The notes under the pieces are model-generated. The model was not told the origin of the DNA, ran no database searches, and was given only the letters and a program-made list of their open reading frames with translations. DNA of 64,000 nt from assembly GCF_024137025.1 (NCBI RefSeq), contig NZ_JAMYJR010000014.1:1-64000 (forward strand), read 5' to 3'. Source of the DNA: Paractinoplanes aksuensis. GTDB taxonomy: Bacteria > Actinomycetota > Actinomycetes > Mycobacteriales > Micromonosporaceae. The position numbers were made by a program, and so were the translations under genes. Numbering within the stretch: the first letter of the stretch is position 1; each line of letters starts with the position of its first letter. Shown one piece after another: positions 17,147 to 25,740 of this stretch.

Positions 17147-17320
17147 ATGGCAAAGACCCTGCAGTTGGTTAAGGAGGACGAGATACCGCAGCAACGCCTA
17201 AGCGCAACGTCCCTGACCCGACAAGAGGTGATCGCAGCCGATGCCATTTACTCAGGTGGTCCGCTAGCGGCACGCAGGCGGACGACCGAACGCGCCGGCG
17301 ACGGCCGGCACCAGAATTGA
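17147..17320 (+). CDS. Small protein of unknown function, 57 residues
   Basis: ATG at 17147 opens a 57-codon frame (MAKTLQLVKEDEIPQQRL...) ending at TGA 17318-17320, five bases before a perfect 12-bp terminator. A promoter-like pair lies upstream. The oddity is translation: no Shine-Dalgarno precedes the ATG, yet a strong AAGGAGG (17171-17177) lies inside the frame, 5 nt before an in-frame ATA codon, with no ATG/GTG/TTG nearby. The composition is hydrophilic with a basic centre (LAARRRTTER). I do not recognise it. The precise terminator spacing is the main support; it could also be a structured or sensory RNA. Confidence 0.5.
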   Translation: MAKTLQLVKEDEIPQQRLSATSLTRQEVIAADAIYSGGPLAARRRTTERAGDGRHQN

Positions 17321-17324
17321 AAAG

Positions 17325-17355
17325 CCAAGGCCCCGGTTACCCGCCGGGGCCTTGG
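17325..17355 (+). terminator. Strong hairpin terminator after the small ORF
   Basis: CCAAGGCCCCGG (17325-17336) and CCGGGGCCTTGG (17344-17355) form a perfect 12-bp stem with a 7-nt loop, starting 5 nt after the TGA at 17320. No long U-tract follows, as is common in Actinobacteria. It separates the small ORF from the MerR gene. Confidence 0.85.
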
Positions 17356-17396
17356 ATTGTGCGTGACCCCTCGGCACACCCCCGAAGAAGGGCACC

Positions 17397-17768
17397 GTGA
17401 GCACGACCTTCGACGACGCCGACTTCCCGGCGTACACGATGGGCCGCGCCGCCGACATGATCGGCGTGACGCCGGCCTTCCTCCGCAGCCTCGGCGCCGC
17501 GGGCCTGATCGAGCCCGAGCGCTCCCTCGGCGGCCACCGCCGCTACTCCCGTCACCAGCTGCAACTCGCCCTGCGGGCCCGCCAACTGCTCGACGAGGGC
17601 ATCCAGATCGGCGCCGCCTGCCGCATCGTCACCCTGGAAGACCGGCTGGCCGCCGCCCACCGCCGCATCGTCGAGCTCGGCGGCGTCCTGACCTCGGACG
17701 ACGATGCCGACATCCCCACCCAGACCCACCCCGACATCGCAAAAACCCAGTACTACCGCGCACCCTGA
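17397..17768 (+). CDS. MerR-family transcriptional regulator
   Basis: 123 residues, GTG start with AAGAAGG upstream. The winged-helix motif is clear: YTMGRAADMIGVTPAFLRSL, then GLIEPERSLGGHRRYSRHQL, followed by LDEGIQIGAACRIV and a short dimerisation helix. No C-terminal ligand domain or Cys cluster, so it is of the short BldC/HspR-like type rather than a metal sensor. It stands alone between a terminator and a two-component pair; target unknown. Confidence 0.9.
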   Translation: MSTTFDDADFPAYTMGRAADMIGVTPAFLRSLGAAGLIEPERSLGGHRRYSRHQLQLALRARQLLDEGIQIGAACRIVTLEDRLAAAHRRIVELGGVLTSDDDADIPTQTHPDIAKTQYYRAP

Positions 17769-17801
17769 TCCCGCCGGGGCGGCTGTGGCAGCCTATGGGG
17801 C

Positions 17802-19073
17802 ATGAGCAGCCTCGACGACTGGCAGCGGCCCGGGCCGACCCCTCGCCAGCGCCGCATCGACCTGGTCATCGGCCTCGTCGTGACGGCCGCGGCGCTGTTC
17901 CACGTCATGCTCAGCCGCAGCGTCGGGTTGTTCGTGTGGGGCGTCGAGCGCAGCGCGGCCGAACATCTGGCCTTCGCGTTAGCGATCAGCATCCCGCTCA
18001 TCTGGCGCCGCAGCCATCCCGAGCTCGTCCTCGTCGTCACCGCGGTGGTGTTCGTCGCCGGCCAGGTGCGCGAGTCGCAAGAGATCCAGTTCGCCTCGGG
18101 CGCGATCTTCGCGGCCATCTACGCCGCGGGCGCGTGGGGGCGGGACAGGAACCGGTCGCGCTGGCTCCGGATCACGGTCATCGCCGTGATGTTCGGCTGG
18201 CTGGCCATAGCGTGGCTCATCGCGACCGGGTCGATCCAGGAGAGCGACTTCGCCGACGGCACGGGCGAGCTGCCTCCCTTGCTGTCCGCGCTCGTCGCCC
18301 AGGTTCTGATGAACATGGTGGTCTTCGGCTTCTCCTTCTTCTTCGGCGAGACCGCCTGGCTGTCCGCCCGCCGGGAGGCCGCCCTGGTCGAGCAGGCCGA
18401 GAAGTTGCGCGAGGCCCGGGCCGCAGCCGAGGAGCGCGCGGTCGTCACCGAACGGCTGCGGATCGCCCGCGAGCTGCACGACGTCGTCGCCCACCACGTC
18501 TCGGTCATGGGCATCCAGGCCGCGGCGGCCCGGCGGGCCATGGACCGCGACACCGACACCGCCCGCGATGCGCTGACCTCGGTCGAGGAGGGCGCGCGGA
18601 CGGCCGTCGACGAGCTTCACCGCATGCTGGGCGCGCTGCGCACGGCCGACGAGCCGGTGTCGGCCCCGGCGGCCGGCGTCGACCAGGTGGCCGACCTGCT
18701 CGACCGGGCCCGTGACGCCGGGCTCACGGCCGAGTTCGCGGTGTTCGGCCCGGCCGTACCGCTGCCCGACTCGACGTCGCAGGCCGCCTACCGGATCGTG
18801 CAGGAGGCGGTGACCAACTCCCTCAAGCACGCGAGCGCGTCCACCATCGACGTGCGGCTGCGCTACCTGGCCCGCGAGCTCGAGATCGACGTGGCCGACG
18901 ACGGGCGGGGCGCCGGCCGGCCCGACGGCGAGGGCGGGATGGGCCTGATCGGCATGCGGGAACGGGTCGCCCTGCTCGGCGGCGCGGTCGAGACCGGCAA
19001 CCGGTCGGCCGGTGGCTACCGCGTGCGGGCCCGGCTGCCGCTGGTTCCCGCGCAACGGGCGGTGACGTCGTGA
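17802..19073 (+). CDS. NarL/DesK-type membrane sensor histidine kinase
   Basis: 423 residues. About five hydrophobic segments in residues 20-185 form the membrane sensor. HisKA_3 box: RIARELHDVVAHHVSVM with H226. HATPase: QEAVTNSLKHA, DDGRG, then GMGLIGMRERV. No Shine-Dalgarno; CAGCCT (17789-17794) ends 7 nt before the ATG, so leaderless expression is likely. The TGA overlaps the GTG of the response regulator (GTGA). The next two genes encode an ABC exporter, a common output for this kinase class. Confidence 0.93.
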   Translation: MSSLDDWQRPGPTPRQRRIDLVIGLVVTAAALFHVMLSRSVGLFVWGVERSAAEHLAFALAISIPLIWRRSHPELVLVVTAVVFVAGQVRESQEIQFASGAIFAAIYAAGAWGRDRNRSRWLRITVIAVMFGWLAIAWLIATGSIQESDFADGTGELPPLLSALVAQVLMNMVVFGFSFFFGETAWLSARREAALVEQAEKLREARAAAEERAVVTERLRIARELHDVVAHHVSVMGIQAAAARRAMDRDTDTARDALTSVEEGARTAVDELHRMLGALRTADEPVSAPAAGVDQVADLLDRARDAGLTAEFAVFGPAVPLPDSTSQAAYRIVQEAVTNSLKHASASTIDVRLRYLARELEIDVADDGRGAGRPDGEGGMGLIGMRERVALLGGAVETGNRSAGGYRVRARLPLVPAQRAVTS

Positions 19074-19726
19074 TCCGGGTCCTCCTCGCGGACGACCACC
19101 GGCTGGTCCGCACCGGCTTCCGGGTGATCCTCGGGTTCGAGGACGACATCGAGGTCGTCGGCGAGGCCGAGAACGGCGCCCAGGCCGTCGAGGCGACCGC
19201 CCGGCACTCCCCCGACGTCGTGCTCATGGACGTCGAGATGCCGGGCATGGACGGCCTCGAAGCGACCCGCCGGATCGTGGCCGCCGGCGGTGGCCCGTCG
19301 GTGCTGATCCTCACCACCTTCGACCGGGACGACTACCTGTTCGCGGCGCTCGAGGCGGGCGCCAGCGGCTTCCTGCTCAAGAACAGCTCGCCCGAGTCGC
19401 TGGTCGAGGCGGTCCGGGTCGTGGCCCGCGGCGACGCGCTGCTGGCGCCCGAGATCACCCGCCGCGTGATCTCGGCCTTCGCCCGGCCCGGGCTGCCGCG
19501 GGCCGAACCGGCGGCCCGGCTCGGCGAGCTGACCCCGCGCGAGCACGAGGTGCTGGTCGAGCTGGCCGGGGGCGCCACCAACGCCGAGATCGCGGCCGCC
19601 CTGCACCTCGGCGAGACCACGGTCAAGACCCACGTCAGCCGCGTCCTGACCAAGCTGGGGGCCCGCGACCGCACGCAGGCCGTCGTTCTGGCGTACGAGT
19701 TGGGGGTGGTCCGCCCGGGCGGGTAG
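19070..19726 (+). CDS. NarL/LuxR-type response regulator
   Basis: 218 residues, GTG start overlapping the kinase stop. Receiver: acidic pair D8/D9, phospho-acceptor D54 (VVLMDVEMPG), Thr in LTTF and Lys in LLKNSS. The C-terminal LuxR HTH is LTPREHEVLVELAGGATNAE...TVKTHV. It should be phosphorylated by the kinase encoded just upstream. The NatAB-type exporter operon starts 76 bp downstream and is the likely target. Confidence 0.95.
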   Translation: MIRVLLADDHRLVRTGFRVILGFEDDIEVVGEAENGAQAVEATARHSPDVVLMDVEMPGMDGLEATRRIVAAGGGPSVLILTTFDRDDYLFAALEAGASGFLLKNSSPESLVEAVRVVARGDALLAPEITRRVISAFARPGLPRAEPAARLGELTPREHEVLVELAGGATNAEIAAALHLGETTVKTHVSRVLTKLGARDRTQAVVLAYELGVVRPGG

Positions 19727-19802
19727 TCCTCCGCGCGGAGGACCCGGATGATCATGCTTGCGCCGGACGTATTCGCCGGGCATCTTGCCTAGCGTCATAG
19801 GC

Positions 19803-20687
19803 ATGCTGAACGTCGATTCCGTCAGCCGCAGCTTCGGGGACAGGGCCGTTCTGAGGAACGTCACGTTCGGAGTCGGTAGCGGCAAACTGACCGGCTTCGT
19901 CGGCGCCAACGGCGCCGGCAAGACCACCACGATGCGGATCATCCTCGGGGTGCTGGCCGCCGACAGCGGTGAAGTCACGCTGGACGGCAAGCCGCTGACC
20001 CGTGAGATCCGGCAGCGCTTCGGCTACATGCCCGAGGAGCGTGGGCTCTACCCGAAGATGACCGTGCACGACCAGGTCGTCTATCTCGGGCGGCTGCACG
20101 GCCTCAGCAGTTCCGCGGCCGAGGAGCGTACGAAAAAACTGCTCGACCGCCTGGGGCTGGGCGAGCGGGCCGGCGAGAAGCTGGAGGCGCTCTCGCTCGG
20201 CAACCAGCAGCGGGCGCAGGTGGCCGCCGCGCTGGTCCACGAGCCCGACATGCTGGTGCTCGACGAGCCGTTCTCCGGCCTCGACCCGATCGCCGTCGAG
20301 ACGATGGTCGACGTGCTGCGCGACCGCGCCTCGGCCGGCGTGCCGGTGCTCTTCTCGAGCCACCAGCTCGAACTGGTCGAGCGCCTCTGCGACGACCTGG
20401 TGATCATCGCCGACGGGTCGATCCGGGCCGCCGGCGACCGCGCCGCGCTGCGCGCCCAGCACGCCCTGCCGCGCTACCAACTGGTCGTCGACACCGACGC
20501 CGGCTGGCTGCGCGACCAGCCCGGGGTCACCCTGCTCGACCTGGAGGGCCCGCGCGCCGTCTTCGACCTCGACCCCGGCTTCGACGACCAGAAGGTGCTG
20601 CACGCCGCGCTCGAGCGGGGCCCGGTGCGCTCCTTCGGTCCCGTCGTCCCGTCCCTGACCGAGATCTTCCGAGAGGTCGTCCGATGA
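19803..20687 (+). CDS. ABC exporter ATP-binding protein (NatA-like)
   Basis: 294 residues from ATG 19803; TAGCGT (19790-19795) ends exactly 7 nt before it and there is no Shine-Dalgarno. Walker A GANGAGKTTT, signature LSLGNQQ, Walker B MLVLDEPFSGLDP, switch His in SSHQLE. The C-terminal DUF4162-type region ends with SLTEIFREVV, as in NatA sodium/peptide exporters. The TGA overlaps the permease ATG. It powers the NatB-like permease that follows. Confidence 0.94.
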   Translation: MLNVDSVSRSFGDRAVLRNVTFGVGSGKLTGFVGANGAGKTTTMRIILGVLAADSGEVTLDGKPLTREIRQRFGYMPEERGLYPKMTVHDQVVYLGRLHGLSSSAAEERTKKLLDRLGLGERAGEKLEALSLGNQQRAQVAAALVHEPDMLVLDEPFSGLDPIAVETMVDVLRDRASAGVPVLFSSHQLELVERLCDDLVIIADGSIRAAGDRAALRAQHALPRYQLVVDTDAGWLRDQPGVTLLDLEGPRAVFDLDPGFDDQKVLHAALERGPVRSFGPVVPSLTEIFREVVR

Positions 20688-21751
20688 CCACGTTCGACGC
20701 CACCAAGGTCGTCGCCGCCCGCGAGATCCGGGTCAAGCTGCGCGACAAGACGTTCATCTTCAGCACGATCTTCTTCCTGCTGTTCGCGATCGCCGTGACG
20801 GTGCTCCCGGTGCTGTTCTCGGGCGGCCCGACGTCGGTCGCGGTGGCCGACCAGGCCACGGCCACCGTGCTGCAGCAGCAGGAAGACCTTGAGGTACGGG
20901 TGGTCGCGAACGACGCCGCGGCCGAGCAGCTCGTCCGGGACGGCGACGTGGACGCGGCCGTGCTGGCCGGTCCCGAGGTCATCGCCATGGACGACCGCCC
21001 CGGTGAGGTCGTGACCGCGCTGAGCACCGCGCCCCCGGTGCGGCTGCTCGACCCCGGTGCGATCGACCCCTTCCTCGCGTACATCGTGCCGTTCGCCCTG
21101 GCCTTCGTCTTCTTCTTCACGTCGTTCCTGTTCGGCCTGCAGATCGCGCAGAGCGTCACCGAGGAGAAGCAGACCCGCATCGTCGAGATCCTGGTCGCCA
21201 GCGTGCCCACCCGCGCCCTGCTGGCGGGCAAGGTCGCGGCGCTCACCCTGTTGGCGTTCGTGCAGGTGGCGCTGATCGCGATCGTGACCCTGATCGGCGC
21301 CCGGCTGGCCGGCATCGACCCCGGGGTGCTCGATCTGTTGCAGCCCACGATCGGCTGGTTCGTCGCGTTCTTCCTGGTCGGCTTCGTGATGCTGGCCGCG
21401 CTGTGGGCCGGGGTGGGCGCGCTGGCCTCCCGCCCGGAAGACCTCAACGGCGTCTCGCAGCCGGTGCAGATGGCGGTCATGCTGCCGTTCTTCGCGGTCA
21501 TCTTCCTGGGCGAGAACGAGTTCGCGATGCGGATCCTGTCCTACATCCCGTTCTCGGCCCCGGTCGCCATGCCGACCCGCATCTTCAACGGCGACGCCGC
21601 GGGCTGGGAGCCGTTCCTGGCCCTGCTCGTCATGGCGGTCACGGCGGTCGCGCTGCTGGCGGTGGGCGCCCGTGTCTACGAGGGTTCGCTGCTGCGCACC
21701 AACGGCAAGACCTCGTGGGCCACCGCCTGGCGGTCCCGCACCACGGTGTAG
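20684..21751 (+). CDS. ABC-2 type permease (NatB-like)
   Basis: 355 residues, ATGA overlap with the ATPase gene. One N-terminal membrane segment (FIFSTIFFLLFAIAVTVLPV) is followed by an extracytoplasmic region of about 90 residues, then five more segments; EEKQTRIVEIL in the loop is the ABC2_membrane_3/NatB hallmark. With the ATPase it forms an exporter; the substrate may be Na+, a lipid-active compound or a drug. It stops one base before the convergent tetR stop codon. Confidence 0.92.
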   Translation: MTTFDATKVVAAREIRVKLRDKTFIFSTIFFLLFAIAVTVLPVLFSGGPTSVAVADQATATVLQQQEDLEVRVVANDAAAEQLVRDGDVDAAVLAGPEVIAMDDRPGEVVTALSTAPPVRLLDPGAIDPFLAYIVPFALAFVFFFTSFLFGLQIAQSVTEEKQTRIVEILVASVPTRALLAGKVAALTLLAFVQVALIAIVTLIGARLAGIDPGVLDLLQPTIGWFVAFFLVGFVMLAALWAGVGALASRPEDLNGVSQPVQMAVMLPFFAVIFLGENEFAMRILSYIPFSAPVAMPTRIFNGDAAGWEPFLALLVMAVTAVALLAVGARVYEGSLLRTNGKTSWATAWRSRTTV

Positions 21752-22399
21752 CTACGCGGTCGTTCCACCGACCCGGCGCACGATCGCCAGCAGGGACTCC
21801 TCGACCTCGGCGATCGGGCGCTCGGGCATGAAGACCAACCAGTCGACGGCCACGACGAGACCCACCCCGAACAGGGCCGACGAGGCCACGCGAACGTCCA
21901 GGTCGGCCGGCAGATCACCGGAGTCGACGCCGGCCTGGACGGTCTCGGCGATCACCCCGATGGCCTGCTCCCGCAGCAGAATCAGGGTCTGCTGCCACTC
22001 CCGGTTGGTGCGCCACATCTCCGAGAGCAGCAGCTGGGCGAAGGCGCGGTAGCGACGGATGTACTCGAGCTGACTGCGAATCAGGGCTGCCACCGCCTCG
22101 CGCGGCGGCAGCCCTTTCACCGCGGCCCGGAACTCGTCGGTGAGCAGTCCGATGCCGTGGCGCAGAAGCTCTTCGAACAAATCGGTCTTCGACTTGAAGT
22201 TGTAGTAGACGGTGCCCTTGGCCACCTGCGCCCGCTGCGCGATGTCATCGACGGTCGTGGCCGAGAATCCCTGCTCAGCGATCAACTCGACCGCCGCCTC
22301 GAACAGCCGCTGCCGCGTGTCGACCCGCCGCCGCGCCCGCCCGTCCGCGGCCGATTCCGGCCCTGCTGCCACCACTTGCGCGCGCCCTCGCCTCTCCAC
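21752..22399 (-). CDS. TetR-family transcriptional regulator
   Basis: 215 residues, GTG start at 22399. After a basic leader the TetR HTH is RQRLFEAAVELIAEQGFSATTVDDIAQRAQVAKGTVY (about residues 29-65), followed by YYNFKSKTDLF. The helical C-terminal domain would bind a ligand. Upstream on its own strand lies a TTGACTGA half-site that matches one arm of the 14-bp palindrome in front of the YhgE operon at 25647, so it may control both itself and that operon. It is convergent with the NatAB genes. Confidence 0.9.
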   Translation of the reverse strand: MERRGRAQVVAAGPESAADGRARRRVDTRQRLFEAAVELIAEQGFSATTVDDIAQRAQVAKGTVYYNFKSKTDLFEELLRHGIGLLTDEFRAAVKGLPPREAVAALIRSQLEYIRRYRAFAQLLLSEMWRTNREWQQTLILLREQAIGVIAETVQAGVDSGDLPADLDVRVASSALFGVGLVVAVDWLVFMPERPIAEVEESLLAIVRRVGGTTA

Positions 22400-22778
22400 G
22401 TACCGATCTCAGTCAATCCTCTGCGCTACACGCCGCGACCCGAGCCCGCGGCGATGCGCGCCCCTCGGTGCAACGCACAGCCCTCATCGGCACGCCCCGT
22501 AGAGCCAGATGCTCTCGCCACAGCGAGCGCAGTGGCCGTTCGGTGGCCGCGCAAGCGTTGCGGATCTTGCAAAAGAGGCCGGTGCCATCCCAAACCCCCA
22601 CCCGCCTCGGGGCGTTGTGGGGTGACCTTACGCTCTGTCAAACCCGATCGTGCCGCCTGTCCACAGGTACGAGCATTCGGTTATCCACAAAGCGATCGCC
22701 GCCGCATCCCGCTCGATTCCATGAGCCAGCTCGGCTCGGCGGGTGCAGCCGGGCCTGAGCTGGATCGCGTTCGCCAGG
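22400..22778. other. Intergenic region with DnaA-box-like 9-mers
   Basis: No gene supported. It separates tetR (minus, transcribed away) from the end of the yhgE-like gene. It contains CTGTCCACA (22657-22665) and TTATCCACA (22681-22689), the latter identical to the E. coli DnaA-box consensus, 15 bp apart. The tetR promoter must lie near 22400-22440. Confidence 0.5.
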
Positions 22779-24926
22779 TCAGAGCACCAGTTCGGGGTGG
22801 AGGTCGCTGGGGGTCAGGCGGCGTTTGCGGCGGGCGGTCAGCACCGTCAGCAGGAAGGCGCCCAACCCGTACGCCACCAGCAGCAGCCCGCCCTGGATCA
22901 CCGTCCCCCACGGCCCGCCGTCGATGGTGTGGCGGGCCGACTGGACCACGTACGTCATGGGGAGCAGGGGGTGGATCGCCTGGAAGAAGCCGGGCGAGGT
23001 CTGCACCGGATAGGTGCCGCCGGACGACGTCAACTGGAGCATCAGCAGGGCCAGGGCGGCGATCCGGCCCGGAGCGCCCAGCGCCGCCCCCAGCATCTGC
23101 ATGATCGCGGCGAAGACAGTCGCCGTCAGCGCCAGCAGTCCCCAGGTGGCCGGCGGGTGCACCGGGTTGAGTCCGAGCGCGAAGTGCACCACCACGAACA
23201 GCAGCGTCGCCTGGACCAGGCCGATCGCCACCGCGGGGAGCAGGCCGGCCAGCGCGACGCGGATGCTGGGGGCCTCCGAGACCAGGTAGCGGCGGTTGAG
23301 CGGGCGCAGCACCATGAACGTGATCATCGCGCCGACCCACAGGGCCAGGGCCAGGAAGTACGGGGCGAAACCCACGCCGTACGTGCCGGCCGGGTGACGC
23401 ACGCTGCGGTCGAGGGACACCGGGTCGGCCAGCACATCGGCCCGATCACCGGGGTTGTCGCCGTACCCGGGGATCTTTCCGGCGCCGTCGGTCAGGCCGG
23501 TCGCGAGTTTTTCGGCGCCACCCTGCAGCTGGCCCAGGCCGCCGGCCAGTTGGTGACCGCCACCGGCCAACCGGCCGAGGCCGCCGGAGAGTTCGCGGGC
23601 GCCCGAGGACAACCGGTAGAGGCCGCCCCGCAGGTCGAGCGCACCCTGCTTGGCCTCGGCGGTGCCACTGCTGAGCTGGGCCGCGCCCGTTGCGAGGCGG
23701 TTGAGACCGGCCGACAGCTGGTCGACCCGGGCCCGTGCGGCCTGCACGTCGTCGGCCAGGTGGGGCGCCGCGGCGGCGATCTGGCGGGCGGTCGCCGCGA
23801 CTTGGCGCAGTTCGGTGCGCAGGGCGCCCAGGTCGGCGTCGTCCACTGTGTCGCGGACGCGTTCGGCCGCGGTGACCAGGCGGGCCGCCAGCGCCTTGGC
23901 GTCGGCCAGGCCCTCGGTGTCGGCGGGCAAACCGTTCAGGTACGACTGCAACTGCCGGGCGTTGCGGACGGCCTGGTCGGCGGCGTTGTCGATCGCCCCG
24001 ATGTTGGCGGCCAGCGTGTCGGCGCCCCGGGCGACCAGGGTGGCCGCGTCGGCGATCTGCTCGGCGTTGTCGCGCAGCAAGGGTTCGGCCTTGTCGGCGG
24101 CTGCGTCGACCGCGCTCGCCAGTTGCCGGCCACCGGCGGCGGCCTGCCGGGTGCCGGTGGCCAGCTGGCGGGCCCCGTCGTTGAGCCGGGTCAGGCCGTC
24201 GGCCAGGTCGCCGGCGCCCCGGCCGGCGGCGCCGAGACCACTTCGGAGTTGTCCGGCGCCGCTGCGGGCGTCGTCGAGACCGCCGGCCAGCTTGTCGGCG
24301 CCCGACTTGGCGCTGTCGGTGCCGTTGCGCAGTTCGGTCGCGCCGTCCGCGGCCTGTTCGGTCTGCTGCTTGAGGTCGGTGAAGCCGATCAGCATCTTGT
24401 CGAAGTAGCCGGCCGAGGCGCTCGACGCGGCGGCCGAGCGCACCTCGTCGAACGCGGTGCGGGCGAAGACGCCGGTCAGGTAGTTGGTGGCGTCGTCGCT
24501 GACCGCGGTCAGCTCGGCCGCCCGCGGGTTGTGGTCGGCCGCGTCGGGCGCGCTGACCAGGTCGGCCGAGAACTCGGCCGGGATGCGCAGCAACAGCTGG
24601 TAGCGGCCGTCGGTGAGACCCCGCTCGGCGCCGGCCTCGTCGGTGACGTGCCAGTCGAAGACCTCGCGCTTGATCAGCTCATCGGCCAGGTCTTTGCCGG
24701 CGTGCAGCTTGGTGCCGTCGCTCGCGGTGGCGGCGCGGTCCTCGACGACCAGCGCGGCCGGGATGTGGTTGAGGCGGCCGTACGGGTCCCAGAAGGCGTA
24801 CAGGTAGAGGGCGCCATAGAGCAGCGGGATCACGGCCAGCGCGGCGAGGGCAGCCCGGGTGAGGTTGCCGCGCAGGAAGCGGCGCAGCTCGTATCCCGCG
24901 AGGGACAGCGTGGACAGGGCTTTCAT
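22779..24926 (-). CDS. YhgE/Pip-family ABC-2 membrane protein
   Basis: 715 residues. One N-terminal membrane segment (about 22-45), a very long extracytoplasmic region with many Ala/Gly/Leu-rich helical repeats of the form L..G...L..G (about 210-480), then five C-terminal membrane segments ending with LLLVAYGLGAFLLTVL. This is the YhgE/phage-infection-protein architecture, related to MmpL-like and type VII/ESX accessory exporters. ATGA overlap with the upstream ATPase gene makes it the membrane partner. TetR-controlled copies in other Actinobacteria are linked to drug or envelope stress; that role here is inference. Confidence 0.9.
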   Translation of the reverse strand: MKALSTLSLAGYELRRFLRGNLTRAALAALAVIPLLYGALYLYAFWDPYGRLNHIPAALVVEDRAATASDGTKLHAGKDLADELIKREVFDWHVTDEAGAERGLTDGRYQLLLRIPAEFSADLVSAPDAADHNPRAAELTAVSDDATNYLTGVFARTAFDEVRSAAASSASAGYFDKMLIGFTDLKQQTEQAADGATELRNGTDSAKSGADKLAGGLDDARSGAGQLRSGLGAAGRGAGDLADGLTRLNDGARQLATGTRQAAAGGRQLASAVDAAADKAEPLLRDNAEQIADAATLVARGADTLAANIGAIDNAADQAVRNARQLQSYLNGLPADTEGLADAKALAARLVTAAERVRDTVDDADLGALRTELRQVAATARQIAAAAPHLADDVQAARARVDQLSAGLNRLATGAAQLSSGTAEAKQGALDLRGGLYRLSSGARELSGGLGRLAGGGHQLAGGLGQLQGGAEKLATGLTDGAGKIPGYGDNPGDRADVLADPVSLDRSVRHPAGTYGVGFAPYFLALALWVGAMITFMVLRPLNRRYLVSEAPSIRVALAGLLPAVAIGLVQATLLFVVVHFALGLNPVHPPATWGLLALTATVFAAIMQMLGAALGAPGRIAALALLMLQLTSSGGTYPVQTSPGFFQAIHPLLPMTYVVQSARHTIDGGPWGTVIQGGLLLVAYGLGAFLLTVLTARRKRRLTPSDLHPELVL

Positions 24927-25627
24927 GGCTTCGCCTCTTCGCGGCTGGGGTCGTCAGCGGCTGGTTGCTCTTCCGGCTCGTTCGCCGCGGGGACCGGCTC
25001 GTTCGCGGGGACCGGCTCGTTCGCGGGGACCGGCTCGTTCGCGGGGGCCGACTCGTCGCCGAGGTGGATCACGGTGGTCACCTCGGCCGGGTCGATCTCG
25101 CGGGCGGTGAGCAGGACGGTGATGCCGCGGCCGGTCAGCGAGGTGATCAGCTGCCACAGGGCGACCCGCTCGGCATGGTCGAGGCCGTCGTCGTAGCCGT
25201 CCAGCGCGATCACGGCCGGGGCCGCGAGCTCGGCCAGCACCAGACCGAGGACCTGTTTCTCGTACGGGGAAAGGTCTTGACCCTGCTTCCGCGGGTCAAG
25301 GCCGTGCAGCTCGACGCCGGCCGCCTCGGAGCGCGGGCGGCCGAGCAGCATCAGCCGTTCCCGCACGTGCTCAGTGACGGTGAAGACAGATTCGGGGGTG
25401 GACACGTCGGGCACGTAACCGAGCGACGCCCGGCCGTCGATCTCGACGCTCCCCGCCCCGAGCCGGAAGCGGCGGGCGAGGGCCAGCAGCACTGTGGTCC
25501 GCCCGCTGCCGGGCGGTCCGGTGATCGCGACCAGGTCACCCGCCTCGGCCGTCACGTCGAGGTCGTGAAAGAGCCAACGGTGGCGCCGGCGGTGGACGCC
25601 CGCCCCGCGCGCGATGAGCACCGGCAT
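24923..25627 (-). CDS. Degenerate ABC ATPase partner of the YhgE-like protein
   Basis: 234 residues. ABC fold is recognisable but key motifs are altered: Walker A is GPPGSGRTT with Arg43 where Lys is expected, the signature is LSPYEKQ rather than LSGGQ, and Walker B reads IALDGYDD without the catalytic Glu directly after Asp143. ATP hydrolysis may be weak or lost. The C-terminal tail carries PANEPV repeated three times plus an acidic end. It is co-translated with the membrane protein and starts 20 bp from a palindromic operator. Confidence 0.87.
   Translation of the reverse strand: MPVLIARGAGVHRRRHRWLFHDLDVTAEAGDLVAITGPPGSGRTTVLLALARRFRLGAGSVEIDGRASLGYVPDVSTPESVFTVTEHVRERLMLLGRPRSEAAGVELHGLDPRKQGQDLSPYEKQVLGLVLAELAAPAVIALDGYDDGLDHAERVALWQLITSLTGRGITVLLTAREIDPAEVTTVIHLGDESAPANEPVPANEPVPANEPVPAANEPEEQPAADDPSREEAKP
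24973..25047. repeat. 18-bp in-frame tandem repeat, four units
   Basis: CCGGCTCGTTCGCGGGGA occurs at 24994-25011 and 25012-25029, with near-identical units at 24973-24993 (3 bp longer) and 25030-25047. Unit length is a multiple of three, so it adds PANEPV blocks to the ATPase tail without shifting the frame. Likely a slippage-prone tract. Confidence 0.9.
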
Positions 25628-25646
25628 GACGGCTCCCGAAATTTAA

Positions 25647-25660
25647 ACTGACTGGTCAGT
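25647..25660. promoter_or_regulatory. TetR-type operator in the YhgE operon promoter
   Basis: ACTGACTGGTCAGT is a palindrome with 6-bp arms (ACTGAC/GTCAGT) around TG. It lies 20 bp upstream of the ABC ATPase start, next to an AT-rich TTTAAA, in the divergent region shared with the LLM oxidoreductase. The sequence type and position fit binding by the TetR protein encoded at 21752-22399. Confidence 0.7.
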
Positions 25661-25740
25661 GCAAAAACATACCCCCGGTACGGATCGATGCCACGCCTTG
25701 GTGGTGGACCTCACCTCCCCGGCCAGGCAGGATCATCGGC

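Noticed and set aside
16819-17247. 142-codon minus-strand gene upstream of the permease
   Set aside because: No motif, no ribosome-binding site, and it would cover the promoter and body of the small plus-strand unit with its terminator.
22743-25196. 817-codon plus-strand frame
   Set aside because: Antisense to the YhgE-like and ABC ATPase genes, which have clear domains and an operon overlap.
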